This document shows, in pieces, positions 24,731 through 32,976 of a stretch of 36,498 bases of DNA (position 1 is its first letter; every line of letters begins with the position of its first letter). The notes beneath the pieces were generated by a model. It was not told the DNA's origin, did not search any database, and was given only the letters and a program-made list of their open reading frames with translations. This DNA is from Lachnospiraceae bacterium. Lineage in GTDB: Bacteria > Bacillota > Clostridia > Lachnospirales > Lachnospiraceae. The position numbers and the translations under genes are program-made. The stretch spans positions 1-36,498 of the forward strand of contig JAFWCK010000001.1 in the NCBI GenBank assembly GCA_017536965.1. The letters run 5' to 3'.

Positions 24731-24850
24731 GGTATTACTCCTTTTCTCTTATTTGACTTTATACACATTTTATATGATTTTCTATTAATTATAAAGAAAG
24801 AAATCCAATACTCGTGCTCTCATCTGTCCATCTTCATCGACAAACTCCCC

Positions 24851-24880
24851 ACAAAAAAGCAGGGGCTTCATGCCCCTGCT
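24851..24880 (-). terminator. Terminator of the MerR-type regulator gene
   Basis: On the minus strand AGCAGGGGC and GCCCCTGCT form a 9-bp stem with a 5-nt loop followed by TTTTTT. It separates the regulator from the AT-rich operon. Confidence 0.9.
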
Positions 24881-24907
24881 GCCATTGTATGACGAACTCT
24901 TATAATA

Positions 24908-25342
24908 CTACCGGTTATAATACTGATTCAGCAGATCCATAACATCCTTTGTACTGCCGCTGATGATCAGTCGTACCCCGTTTCCTGCCTGATAGGATGC
25001 AAACTGCAGTTCCGCCTCCGGCGTACAATCGGATATCTTATCGCAGAAGAAAAGGGATGCTTTTACCGCCTCTTTGGTGGTCAGATCCAGAACGGTACAC
25101 ATTTTATCCTGTTTCTCCGGTTTATTGCCCAGGAAATCAAAAACAATTGCATTCTTTTTTGCTTTGATAGAAGGTTTCACTGTTTTGTTCTGTGTAAATG
25201 CTTCTATCTGTTCCGGAGTGAACGCCCATGCGCCATCCACCTTTTCTCCGTCCAGAAAACCAGCTGCAATGTAATTGCGGATCGTCCGTGTGGAAAGACT
25301 GGTCATCATTGCTACTTCATTGATTGAATATGTATCTTTCAT
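24908..25342 (-). CDS. MerR-type HTH DNA-binding protein
   Basis: The first 55 residues are a winged helix-turn-helix of the MerR/excisionase type (YSINEVAMMTSLSTRTIRNY, then GFLDGEKVDGAWAFTPEQI). A linker of about 20 basic residues leads to a small C-terminal domain (about 65-144) that ends LIISGSTKDVMDLLNQYYNR and looks like a ligand-sensing module I cannot name. GGAGG lies upstream of ATG 25342, inside a small hairpin (ATTGG/CCAAT). It is monocistronic, with its own promoter and terminator. Target unknown; the adjacent operons on either side are candidates. Confidence 0.85.
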   Translation of the reverse strand: MKDTYSINEVAMMTSLSTRTIRNYIAAGFLDGEKVDGAWAFTPEQIEAFTQNKTVKPSIKAKKNAIVFDFLGNKPEKQDKMCTVLDLTTKEAVKASLFFCDKISDCTPEAELQFASYQAGNGVRLIISGSTKDVMDLLNQYYNR

Positions 25343-25373
25343 ATTGGCACCTCCAATGTTTCTTTCTGTCTGT

Positions 25374-25403
25374 ATTATAGGGTGCCCAATCTTACTCCCG
25401 CAA
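25374..25403 (-). promoter_or_regulatory. Promoter of the MerR-type regulator gene
   Basis: On the minus strand TTGCGG (25403-25398) and a perfect TATAAT (25379-25374) are 18 nt apart. The start codon is about 32 nt beyond the -10. Confidence 0.6.
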
Positions 25404-25431
25404 TTTGAAAAAAGACGACTTTTTCATACCC

Positions 25432-26175
25432 TTATTTCAGCGCTTCGCTCAAACTGTGCGGTATTCCGCGCGGTCCGCGCACGGCAAAAATGCCATACTC
25501 CGTTTTCAAAACATCAAACGGAAAAACATCCGGGTTGTACTTTTTCAGCAGCTTGATCTTCATCAATGCCTTCATGGATACGTTTTCATCTGCATACTCA
25601 AATGGGATATCCGTTTCCGTTACCTTACATTTATACAGGATGGCCGATACCGGTGCTGCCACATACATATAAACCGTATCCCCGGTTTTAATGCCGCTGC
25701 CCTGCTTCCATTCCGTCTCCTTTTTATGGTCAAACATGTGCTCCACATCGTAGTACTTTGGATTGGCCGGCACGATCCACTCTTTTGGCGGCCGCACTTT
25801 CTGCTTCTTCTGCGCGGAAGCGGTTGCCAGAAAGCTTTCGTCGATCAGACTATAAATGTTCTCCAGCGGGACGGCGCCATCCAAAAGGATGGATACCCAG
25901 TTTCCTTTGCTGAAATGATATCCTTTAAGGAACCCTTTCTGTTGGATCAGGATATCTGCCAGAAACGGATCCGCCGGTTTCACGTTGATGATGTCCACAC
26001 GCTCTTCGCCTGGCAGTCCCAGTCGCTCCCGCGGGACATCCATAATGATGGCAAACCACTTTCGGTTATCCTCGTGACGGAAGACAGCATACTCCGGATA
26101 CCTTCTCCAAAGGTATTCCGGAGTACTTTTGTATTTCTTTTTTACATATTTGATCACATCATCGCGGAGTGTCAT
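25432..26175 (-). CDS. MmcQ/YjbR protein fused to an EVE/PUA-like domain
   Basis: The N-terminal half (about 1-125) is a MmcQ/YjbR (CyaY-like fold) domain: YLWRRYPEYAVFRHEDNRKW, IINVKPADP, GYHFSKGNWVSILLDG. The C-terminal half (about 135-247) begins WIVPANPKYYDVEHMF and continues GIKTGDTVYMYVAAPVSAI, with the strand order of an EVE/PUA-like domain. EVE domains bind modified bases in DNA or RNA, so a nucleic-acid-related role is possible. It follows the nitroreductase fusion by 5 nt and ends the operon. The EVE-like call is weaker than the YjbR call. Confidence 0.82.
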   Translation of the reverse strand: MTLRDDVIKYVKKKYKSTPEYLWRRYPEYAVFRHEDNRKWFAIIMDVPRERLGLPGEERVDIINVKPADPFLADILIQQKGFLKGYHFSKGNWVSILLDGAVPLENIYSLIDESFLATASAQKKQKVRPPKEWIVPANPKYYDVEHMFDHKKETEWKQGSGIKTGDTVYMYVAAPVSAILYKCKVTETDIPFEYADENVSMKALMKIKLLKKYNPDVFPFDVLKTEYGIFAVRGPRGIPHSLSEALK

Positions 26176-26180
26176 TTGTA

Positions 26181-27851
26181 TTATGCCTTATTAAACTTCT
26201 CTTTTCCCTGTTTGCATCTTGGGCAGATCCAGTCATCCGGAAGGTCTTCAAAAGCCACTCCGTCATGCTCTGCCGGATCATACACATAGCCGCAGATGGA
26301 GCAGACATATTTGCCACTTGCTTCCTGTGCAGCAAAATCCACTTCTGCCAGAACCATTTCCACCGGATTGTCCAGATCCATCACGCGCTTTGCTTCCAGG
26401 TTTTCATAACCCTGCGGGGTATGCGTGCCGCAGTATACGGTCGGATGATTCCTTACAAATTCGCGCACGCGGTCCAACGTCTCTCTGGCTGCCGGAAGAT
26501 CGTCATAAACCACGGAGAGCTTATTCTCATAAAGTGCTTCATCCACATAGGTGATATCGCCCTCAAACATATAGAAGAGGCCGTCATTTTCTACGATCAC
26601 AAGGCTGTTTCCGTTGGTATGTCCTTTTGCTTTGATAAAGGTTACGCCGTCGCAGATCTTCTGGCTCTCCGGGAAATTATAATAAGCGCCGTCCGTAAAC
26701 TGAACAGCCTCTATATTCTCTAATCCCTGCAGTTCATCTGCTCCAACTTCTTCTGCTCCCACATAGATCTTTGCATTCGGGAAAGATCTTAACTCGCCGG
26801 AATGATCGCCATGTTTATGGGTCAGAAGGATCTTGGTCACCTGCTCTGGTTTGTAGCCCAGTGCGGCAAATGCCTCCATGTAGCTGCAGATATCTTTGCC
26901 GGTAAAAAGGATGCTGGTCTCATCTGGCACTTCCTCCGGTGTTCCTGCCGGCAAACCTGTATCTACCAGGATCACTTCATCCCCGGTATCGATCAGGTAA
27001 TTCTGCAGGCTTCCGCGGTAGCGGACATTGATATCAAATTTCTCCGGTCCTTCTTCGCCGCCAAATACCATCGGCTGTGTATAGAATCCGTCTTTTCTGA
27101 ATTTCACTGCTTTAATGATCATCTTACTACTCCTCCATTGCTTTAAGTATTCTTGTACTGATCTTGTCATCTCTATGGAAAAATCCGAATCGTACTTCCG
27201 CTTACAGAAGGCTCGGATCCATTCCTCATAATCTTTGCCGCCGGTCTTGCCGGAAAGCTGCTCTTTCAGCGCGTTTGCATCCAGCATCTGGTACTTGTTC
27301 TCATGGACCATGTGAGCCATGCTTCTTGCAGGCTTTTCCCGCTCCTCCTGCTGCCTGGTCGGATATCCAAAGACCAGCAGCGCTGCCGGAAAAACATACG
27401 CCGGAAGGTTTAGGAGCTTGCAAAGCTCTTCTTTATTTTCCATGACATCGCCAATATAGCAGGAACCAATGCCATAGGACTGCGCGGCGACCACGGCATT
27501 CTGCGCAGCGATCACGGCATCATCAATCGCCAGGATCAAATCGCCCTCTCCGGGCGCGCGCGCCTCGCATCCTGCCAGGCGGAAGGCATCGTACCATTTC
27601 TGGTAATCCGCCAGAAACAGCAGCACCAGCTTGCCTTTTGCGATAAATGGCTGATTGTCGCAAAGGACGCTCAGTTTTTCCAGTATCTCCGGGTCTGAGA
27701 TCCGCAGGATGGTGTACAGCTGCATGTTGCCGGCGGTCGGCGCCATCACAGCCGAGGTGAGAATCTCCTGTACGATCTCTTCATCAATCTCCTGCTCCGT
27801 AAAAACCCTAACGGACTTCCGCTCATAGAGCTGTTTGATTACTTCGTTCAT
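26181..27851 (-). CDS. Nitroreductase-MBL hydrolase-rubredoxin triple fusion
   Basis: One open frame of 556 residues joins three modules. Residues 1-240 are an FMN-dependent nitroreductase ([25 protein letters not shown]). Residues 244-505 are a metallo-beta-lactamase-fold hydrolase with HKHGDH (H345, H347, D349, H350), a later GHTNG and EGDI, resembling lactonase-type MBL proteins. Residues 514-556 are a rubredoxin with C517, C520, C543 and C546. GGAGGAG lies 7 nt before an internal ATG (27122, M244), so the MBL-rubredoxin part (313 residues) may also be made alone. The ATG overlaps the radical SAM stop by one base (TAATG). Likely a flavin/rubredoxin electron-transfer activity under anaerobiosis; the substrate is unknown. 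Confidence 0.88.
   Translation of the reverse strand: MNEVIKQLYERKSVRVFTEQEIDEEIVQEILTSAVMAPTAGNMQLYTILRISDPEILEKLSVLCDNQPFIAKGKLVLLFLADYQKWYDAFRLAGCEARAPGEGDLILAIDDAVIAAQNAVVAAQSYGIGSCYIGDVMENKEELCKLLNLPAYVFPAALLVFGYPTRQQEEREKPARSMAHMVHENKYQMLDANALKEQLSGKTGGKDYEEWIRAFCKRKYDSDFSIEMTRSVQEYLKQWRSSKMIIKAVKFRKDGFYTQPMVFGGEEGPEKFDINVRYRGSLQNYLIDTGDEVILVDTGLPAGTPEEVPDETSILFTGKDICSYMEAFAALGYKPEQVTKILLTHKHGDHSGELRSFPNAKIYVGAEEVGADELQGLENIEAVQFTDGAYYNFPESQKICDGVTFIKAKGHTNGNSLVIVENDGLFYMFEGDITYVDEALYENKLSVVYDDLPAARETLDRVREFVRNHPTVYCGTHTPQGYENLEAKRVMDLDNPVEMVLAEVDFAAQEASGKYVCSICGYVYDPAEHDGVAFEDLPDDWICPRCKQGKEKFNKA
27120..27136 (-). promoter_or_regulatory. Internal ribosome binding site before the MBL-rubredoxin part
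   Basis: On the minus strand GGAGGAG (27136-27130) lies 7 nt before an in-frame ATG (27122). The intervening bases read TAGTAAG, carrying stop codons in a shifted frame. This is what an ordinary two-gene junction would look like, so the fusion may arise from a lost stop or small indel. Confidence 0.65.
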
Positions 27852-28945
27852 TATTCGCCTTTTAAGATAGCCTCCACCTGCTCTTTTTTCTCATACAGCA
27901 CGCACCCGCCGTCGTGACTTTCTTTCAGCAGTTCGCCATCGCGCAGTGCTTCGAACAGTCTGGAGGAAATAGCCTCCCGCAGCGAGGTGTTCTTTACGTT
28001 AATGTCTGAATATGGTGAAAACGGGCATGGCTCGGCATCGCCGTGCGAGTTAATATGGAAGAACTCGCGTCCTGCGGCCATACAGCCGCCCATCGCCAGC
28101 TCATCCCCCGGGAAGGATAAGATCAGCATCTCCTCCATGCCCGCGCGGATCGGCTCTAAGGTTTCGTCCATGTAAGCGCGTTCTTTATCGCCCGGCGCCA
28201 GGTGGCGGGACTCTTCGGTGACCGGAACAAATTCCACAAAGATCACCAGCTTGCAGCCCTTGGCCGCCAGATCTTCCAGATACTCTCTGGAGACGACTTC
28301 TTTGACGTTCTCCGTTGTGACGGTGATGGATGCGCCAAAGATCAGGCCCTTCTCCTGGAAGGCTTTCATATTTTTGGTAACGATATCATAGACGCCTTTG
28401 CCGCGGCGTTCATCGGTGATCTCCTGGCCGCCCTCGATGCTGAGCACCGGGATCAGGTTGCGGCATTTGTCCAGCAGCTGGAAGTATTCGTCATCGATAA
28501 AGGTTCCGTTCGTGAAGATCGGGAAAATGATATTTGGCATATTGCCGGCTGCCCGCATCACGTCTCTGCGGATCATCGGCTCGCCGCCGGCCACCAGGAT
28601 AAAGCTGACGCCCAGATCCTGTGCTTCTTCAAAGATCTTCTGCCACTCTTCGCCGCTCAGCTGCTCTTTCGGCTCTTCGTCGACGGTGGTGTGGATGCAG
28701 CGCGAATAGCATCCTGCGCAGTGCAGATTGCAGCTGCTGGTGATGCTTGCCAGAAGGAATCCCGGCACGTGCAGGCCTTCTTCTTCCAGCTTCATACGCC
28801 GTTTGGATGCATCTTTGCTGGCTTTCGCAAACCGCAGCATAAATGCGCTTTCTTTTGGGTTTATCAGGGTCGCTTTGATCGTATCCGCGACGATCTTTTC
28901 CACGCCCTGCTCGATGTGCTTCTGCAGATCGAATTGTGGTTTCAT
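27851..28945 (-). CDS. Radical SAM protein with SPASM-like C-terminus
   Basis: The CX3CX2C motif (C72, C76, C79 in CNLHCAGC) binds the catalytic 4Fe-4S cluster, and the SAM-binding GGEPM motif follows ([11 protein letters not shown]). A leader of about 60 residues precedes it. The C-terminal part has further cysteines (GGCMAAG, CPFSPYS, GGCVLYE), consistent with an auxiliary cluster. AGGAGG lies 8 nt upstream of ATG 28945. Related proteins mature peptides or modify small molecules; no obvious RiPP precursor is next to it except the 24-residue micro-ORF, which looks like a membrane peptide. It is first or second gene of the operon with the nitroreductase fusion. Confidence 0.9.
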   Translation of the reverse strand: MKPQFDLQKHIEQGVEKIVADTIKATLINPKESAFMLRFAKASKDASKRRMKLEEEGLHVPGFLLASITSSCNLHCAGCYSRCIHTTVDEEPKEQLSGEEWQKIFEEAQDLGVSFILVAGGEPMIRRDVMRAAGNMPNIIFPIFTNGTFIDDEYFQLLDKCRNLIPVLSIEGGQEITDERRGKGVYDIVTKNMKAFQEKGLIFGASITVTTENVKEVVSREYLEDLAAKGCKLVIFVEFVPVTEESRHLAPGDKERAYMDETLEPIRAGMEEMLILSFPGDELAMGGCMAAGREFFHINSHGDAEPCPFSPYSDINVKNTSLREAISSRLFEALRDGELLKESHDGGCVLYEKKEQVEAILKGE

Positions 28946-29016
28946 ACTTTCTTCCTCCTCAATCCGAAGGCCAGAGCAATGCTAATTGCAGTAATTGTCG
29001 TAAACGTTTCCAGCAT
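28942..29016 (-). CDS. 24-residue hydrophobic micro-ORF before the radical SAM gene
   Basis: The frame begins MLETFTTITAISIALAFG and ends in the basic tail LRRKKV. It looks like a single short transmembrane helix with a positive C-terminus. AAGGTGAGG precedes the ATG, and its TGA overlaps the radical SAM start as ATGA, giving translational coupling. The open frame continues upstream to 29178 but without a ribosome site. Leader peptide, small membrane protein and radical SAM substrate are all possible; none is proven. Confidence 0.5.
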   Translation of the reverse strand: MLETFTTITAISIALAFGLRRKKV

Positions 29017-29141
29017 AACTTCCTCACCTTCAGCGTTTATTCCAGGCGCTCTTACGCGCACCTTTGTTTCTCTATCTCCCACCGCCGTCAGAACACCGTA
29101 ATTGAAGGTGTTGATCTGCGTGGCGCTCTTTTTGTCTCTTC

Positions 29142-29444
29142 GAGTGACCTGATTAAGGGTCATGTCATTCTGGGTCACTCATTTTCTCGCTTTTGCGTGA
29201 CCTGATCTGTGGCAGCGCTTTATTGGGTCACGTATTTTTGCCTTTTTCAGTGACCTAATCCAAGGGTCCCAGCGAATAGGTCACGCTTTTTTGCCATTTT
29301 GAGTGACCCTATTTGCATCACCATCATTTTGGGTCACATGCATCCTCTTTTTTGAGTGACCTAAATGATAAAGATGCTTCCACGGGTCACTAATTATTTC
29401 TCACGGAGTGACCCAAATCAAGGGAGGCGTCAAATAGGTCACAC
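29142..29444. repeat. Intergenic repeat array D: six inverted pairs, exact 53-bp period
   Basis: Forward words GTGACC start at 29144, 29197, 29250, 29303, 29356 and 29408 (steps 53, 53, 53, 53, 52). Reverse words GGTCAC start at 29173, 29226, 29279, 29332, 29385 and 29437. In all six pairs exactly 23 nt separate the two words. Between pairs the gap is 18 nt (last one 17) and is T-rich. The 23-nt interiors differ from unit to unit. Most arms extend to 7-8 bp (GAGTGACCYA). The array lies between the OYE gene 3' end and the radical SAM operon. Confidence 0.95.
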
Positions 29445-29530
29445 AAAGTTCCTAAACAGCACCGGGTAGAAAGTAATCTTCCTGCCCGGCTGTCTCTTCT
29501 GTCATCTATGTTCAGTTACCGTATCTCTCC

Positions 29531-29683
29531 AGGGCGCTTGCAATCGTGGAAATTCTATCTCTAGAAGTCTCTTGCGACCACGGAAGCTCTTTCTCTACAG
29601 GTCTCTTGCGATCGTGGAAGCACTTTCTCTACAGGGCGCTTGCGACCACGAAGCACTTTCTCTACAGGTCTCTTGCGATCGTG
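29531..29683. repeat. Intergenic repeat array G: five 34-bp direct repeats with alternating core
   Basis: CTTGCRAYC-type units occur with TTGC at 29538, 29572, 29606, 29640 and 29673 (steps 34, 34, 34, 33). The bases after it alternate: ATCGTGG in units 1, 3 and 5, ACCACG in units 2 and 4, and these are partly reverse complements. The last unit contains the final codons and stop of the OYE gene (minus strand IARDL-stop), so the array looks like copies of the gene's own 3' end. Confidence 0.9.
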
Positions 29684-31575
29684 TATGCGTTCTTGACCGC
29701 GTTCAGGATGTTGGCGACGCTGCTGCAGTCGCCGATCATCTGGAACTCCGGTGCGTACGGTGCGAAGGCGAATGCTTCTTCATCCAGCGGCTTCTGGCCG
29801 GTTGCCACGATCACGGTGTCGGCTTCAATCAGCTTCTCCTGGCCGTCCTGCATGTAGTACAGGCACTCGTCCGTGATCTTCGATGCGGTTGCGTTAAAGG
29901 TCACTTCCATGCCGCGTCTGCGCAGCTCGCGCTTGACGGCAAGTCCCTGCGAGCCTAAGCCCGGCGCGTTGATCACTTTGCCCATCTCGATGACATCGGT
30001 CTTGAGGCCTTCCATATCCAGGAAGATGGCCAGTTCGCATCCCACCAGGCCGCCGCCGATGATTGCGACTTTCTTGCCCAGCTTATCCGGGTTCTCAAAA
30101 GCATACTGCGCGGTGACCACGTTCTTGCCATCGATGCCAGGGACCGGCGGGAATGCCGGCTTGCTGCCGACGCACGCCAGGATGACATCCGGCTTCATCT
30201 CTTCCATCATGGCCGGAGTGGCTTCGGTGTTAAGGCGCACATCCACGCCTTCTTTATCCAGGTTCCGAATCTGGAATTCCAGATATTTCCGGAAGTATTT
30301 CTTGAATGGAACTTTTTCTTCGCAGTGCATGCCGCCGCCCAGGTAATCGTTCTTTTCAAACAGGATGACGTTGTGGCCGCATCGTTTGGCTTCCACTGCT
30401 GCTTCCATGCCGGCAATGCCGCCGCCGATGACCACCACGTTCTTAGCGACCGGCGCTTTCTGCACCAACGGGAACTGTGCCTCGCGGGAGGTGCGCGGAT
30501 TCAGCGCGCAGACCAGAAGGCCTGTCATAATGGAGGACCAGCAGCTCATGCACTTGATGCACGGGATGATGTCTTCGTCGCGGCCGGCTCTTGCCTTGTT
30601 CGGCAGGTACGGATCGCACATCAGCGCGCGGGCGCAATTGACAAAGTCGGCTTTGCCGCTCGCGATGACTTCTTCCATAAATTCCGGGGTGGAGATGGAT
30701 CCAACCGTGCCCACCAGGGAATGTTTCATTTCTTTTTTGATGTTGGCGGCGTACTCGACCAGTGCGCCTTCTTCCTGGAACATCGTCGGCGCGCAGACCT
30801 GCCACTCGTCGTTGGACAGGGTACCGTGGATGCCGCAGGATACATGGATGATATCGGCGTGGCCATCTAACGCTTTGGCGTACTCGATGCCTTCATCGAC
30901 ATCGTAGCCCTGGGAAAGCTCGGATGCGCTGATGCGGAATTCGATCGGGAAGTCCTTGCCGCATGCCTCATGGATCTTATCGCAGATCATGATGGCAAAC
31001 CGCGCGCGCTTCTCGCGCGTGCCGCCCCACTCGTCGGTCCGCTGGTTGGTGTACTCGCTGAAGAACTGCTCCGGCAGCCAGCCGTGTCCGCCGTGGATGG
31101 TGACCATGTTGAAGCCTTTGTTCTTGGCGTTGACCGCCGACCGGACGTAGTTGTTGACGATATCATAGATTTCTTCCGTGCTGTAGGCTGTGACCGGATG
31201 TCCGTCGACCGTGCCTTCGGATGGTCCCTTCGCTGCACCGCCGTACCGTCCGCAATGGGACAGCTCTGCGGATGCCACCGCGCCGTGACGTTTGATGCCG
31301 TCAGCCATCCTGCCCAGATAGAACAGGTTGAACGGATTTAAGAGGTCGATGCATCTGTTCCCACGCGGGCTTCTCGGTTTGTCCACCTGGCATTCGCCGA
31401 TGCAGACAGCCCCCGCGCCGCCCTTCGCCTTCTCGACGTAGTAGTCGATGGCATTATCTCCTAAGGTGCAGTCATCTTTGATATCCACCCACCCGGTAGG
31501 GGATGCAAAGATTCTGTTCCTGAAAACTACATTTCCGACCTTGATCGGAGAAAACAAGTGTGGGTACTTAAGCAT
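29662..31575 (-). CDS. Old-yellow-enzyme/2,4-dienoyl-CoA reductase-type Fe-S flavoprotein
   Basis: The 637-residue protein has the standard three-part plan. A TIM-barrel FMN domain (1-330) shows SPIKVGNVVFRNRIFASPTG, ELSHCGRYGG, TIHGGHGWLPEQFFSEYTNQ and GGTREKRARF. A 4Fe-4S site follows (C339, C342, C345, C356). FAD (GGGIAG, 384-389) and NAD(P)-binding (GGGLVG) domains complete it. Family members reduce enoyl-CoAs, enoates or bile-acid intermediates with NAD(P)H. AGGAGG lies 9 nt upstream of ATG 31575. No bai-type or CoA-metabolism genes are adjacent, so the substrate stays open. The stop codon lies within repeat array G. Confidence 0.93.
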   Translation of the reverse strand: MLKYPHLFSPIKVGNVVFRNRIFASPTGWVDIKDDCTLGDNAIDYYVEKAKGGAGAVCIGECQVDKPRSPRGNRCIDLLNPFNLFYLGRMADGIKRHGAVASAELSHCGRYGGAAKGPSEGTVDGHPVTAYSTEEIYDIVNNYVRSAVNAKNKGFNMVTIHGGHGWLPEQFFSEYTNQRTDEWGGTREKRARFAIMICDKIHEACGKDFPIEFRISASELSQGYDVDEGIEYAKALDGHADIIHVSCGIHGTLSNDEWQVCAPTMFQEEGALVEYAANIKKEMKHSLVGTVGSISTPEFMEEVIASGKADFVNCARALMCDPYLPNKARAGRDEDIIPCIKCMSCWSSIMTGLLVCALNPRTSREAQFPLVQKAPVAKNVVVIGGGIAGMEAAVEAKRCGHNVILFEKNDYLGGGMHCEEKVPFKKYFRKYLEFQIRNLDKEGVDVRLNTEATPAMMEEMKPDVILACVGSKPAFPPVPGIDGKNVVTAQYAFENPDKLGKKVAIIGGGLVGCELAIFLDMEGLKTDVIEMGKVINAPGLGSQGLAVKRELRRRGMEVTFNATASKITDECLYYMQDGQEKLIEADTVIVATGQKPLDEEAFAFAPYAPEFQMIGDCSSVANILNAVKNAYTIARDL

Positions 31576-31792
31576 TTGCGTGCGCCTCCTAATTATAATT
31601 TCTTGTTTGTTTTGTTTGTTTATTTTGATTGTTTATTGCCCCATAAAAATCTTTTCTATATTTATATCATATTAATAGTGAAGACACTATATTTTTGTTA
31701 GCATGGGGTAATTCGTTTGGCGGAAGACATCGCACGCTTCATCTTGTTTAGAGGCGGATGTCATCGCTGTTTGGGGAGGCGGAAGAACGGCA

Positions 31793-32034
31793 TTACTCCT
31801 ATATGAAAATATTTTTTAAAAGGGAGTAATTTCTGACGGCATTTTTCATCCCTTTTTGACAGAACGAATCGCATTACTCCCATACGAACATTTTTTTCAA
31901 AAAGGAGTAATTATTTAAACACTTTTTCCCTACAAAACCCCTGATTTACTCCCTATAGATAATTTTTCTCAAAAGGGAGTACTTTTGCCCGAAAAAAATA
32001 CTCCCTTTTGGAAAAAGTTTCTCTATGGGAGAAA
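31793..32034. repeat. Intergenic repeat array E: four inverted pairs, constant 23-nt gap
   Basis: Forward words TTACTCC start at 31793, 31874 and 31946, with ATACTCC at 31998. Reverse words GGAGTAA-type start at 31823, 31904, 31976 and 32028 (last two less exact). The gap inside every pair is 23 nt. Pair-to-pair steps vary (81, 72, 52 bp). The array occupies the gap between the rhodanese gene's 3' end and the OYE gene's start. The rest of the gap (31576-31790) is AT-rich with a T/G-rich run at about 31600-31630 and no gene. Confidence 0.88.
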
Positions 32035-32113
32035 AAGTGCACCACAAGAATAATCGCCCTTCACATCAAAAAGAAAACGCCGACGATGAAGCAAGCTGCC
32101 ACTTTCATGCATC

Positions 32114-32148
32114 AAAAATCCTCCCCGACGATAGCCCTCAGGGAGGAT
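32114..32148 (-). terminator. Terminator of the rhodanese gene
   Basis: On the minus strand ATCCTCCC (32148-32141) pairs with GGGAGGAT-type GGGGAGGAT (32126-32118) around a loop of about 14 nt, followed by TTTTTG. Confidence 0.8.
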
Positions 32149-32175
32149 GATGTTAACCTGTATTAATCCTGCCTG

Positions 32176-32814
32176 TCAGTCGGTCACGACTTCGCCTTTC
32201 CACGTCATGATGCCGCCGAACTCCAGCACGCGCGTGTAGCCGATGTCCGCCAGCTTCCTGGATGCCGCCGCGCTCCGCCTTCCGGTCTGGCAATGCACCA
32301 GCAGCACCTGGTCCAGATCCGGGAGTTCAGTCGGTTGCTCATCTGCGATGCCCTCGTTCGGAACGTTGATGGCGCCCGGGATGTGTCCCTTGGCAAACTC
32401 ATCCGGCCGGCGCACGTCCACGATCACGTAAGGCTCATCGCCCGCCATGATCTTTATCGCCTCGGCCTGGCTGATGTGTTTGTATGTTCCAAATTCGTTT
32501 TTCTCGATCATAGTTGCTTTGCTTTCATTTGTAACGGAGACTTGCTCCAGCGGATTCTTTTTTGCGGAATACGGATTGACGTTTTTCGGTTCCGGGCGCG
32601 ATGTCGTCGGCCCGCTTGTTGCAAAGCCCAGCACCAGGGTAATCAGCAGCGCATGGATGAACCACGCGACCAGCGGGATCGCGATCAGCCACAGCGGCCA
32701 GCCCGCCGCAAAGTGCAGGATCACCAACACGGCCACCAGCACCAGCCAGAAGCCGCGAAACACCATATTCAATAATAGGCTCAAGAGAAAGCCATGTCCT
32801 TTTGCCCGCTTCAT
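32176..32814 (-). CDS. Membrane-anchored rhodanese-like protein
   Basis: Two hydrophobic segments at about 8-33 and 38-65 (GFWLVLVAVLVILHF; LWLIAIPLVAWFIHALLITL) anchor a cytoplasmic rhodanese domain (about 112-212). The domain shows IVDVRRPDEFAKGHIPGA and the active-site loop HCQTGRRS with the persulfide-forming cysteine. Rhodaneses transfer sulfur from donors such as thiosulfate. The 212 residues include a Pro/Asn-rich linker. AAAGGA lies upstream of ATG 32814. It is a single gene with its own terminator. Confidence 0.9.
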   Translation of the reverse strand: MKRAKGHGFLLSLLLNMVFRGFWLVLVAVLVILHFAAGWPLWLIAIPLVAWFIHALLITLVLGFATSGPTTSRPEPKNVNPYSAKKNPLEQVSVTNESKATMIEKNEFGTYKHISQAEAIKIMAGDEPYVIVDVRRPDEFAKGHIPGAINVPNEGIADEQPTELPDLDQVLLVHCQTGRRSAAASRKLADIGYTRVLEFGGIMTWKGEVVTD

Positions 32815-32838
32815 CCGCAGTCCTTTCTATATTGGAAT

Positions 32839-32976
32839 GTCGCGCCGATGTCATCGGCGGCTACTTGCACCATTGCGTCGCGCCGGTGTCATCGCCCGAA
32901 TCTGGCGTCATCATGCCGCGCCGGCGACATCACCCGCGTCTAGCATCATTCGCCGCAACTAAATCATCACCCGCTA
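32839..32976. repeat. Intergenic repeat array H: four 38-bp direct repeats
   Basis: Units starting GTCGCGCCGRTGTCATC lie at 32839 and 32877, with diverged copies at 32915 and about 32952 (steps 38, 38, 37). All are GC-rich and carry CGCC/GGCG and GATG/CATC pieces. The last unit runs into the stop of the plsC gene. Related GATGTCATCGC pieces occur at 31725-31770. Confidence 0.75.

Noticed and set aside
24785-24871. 28-codon minus-strand frame beginning MKPLLFCGEFVDEDG
   Set aside because: Its start lies within the terminator stem of the regulator gene and no separate ribosome site is present. It may be chance or a small remnant.
26181-27121. MBL-rubredoxin as flavodiiron protein (FprA type)
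   Set aside because: The MBL domain has a HKHGDH zinc-type motif and no flavodoxin domain; the flavin part is a nitroreductase, so it is not a standard flavodiiron protein.
29142-29444. CRISPR array
   Set aside because: Repeats are only 6-11 bp and alternate in orientation, variable parts are about 20 nt, and there are no cas genes in the window. The same objection applies to 35903-36256.
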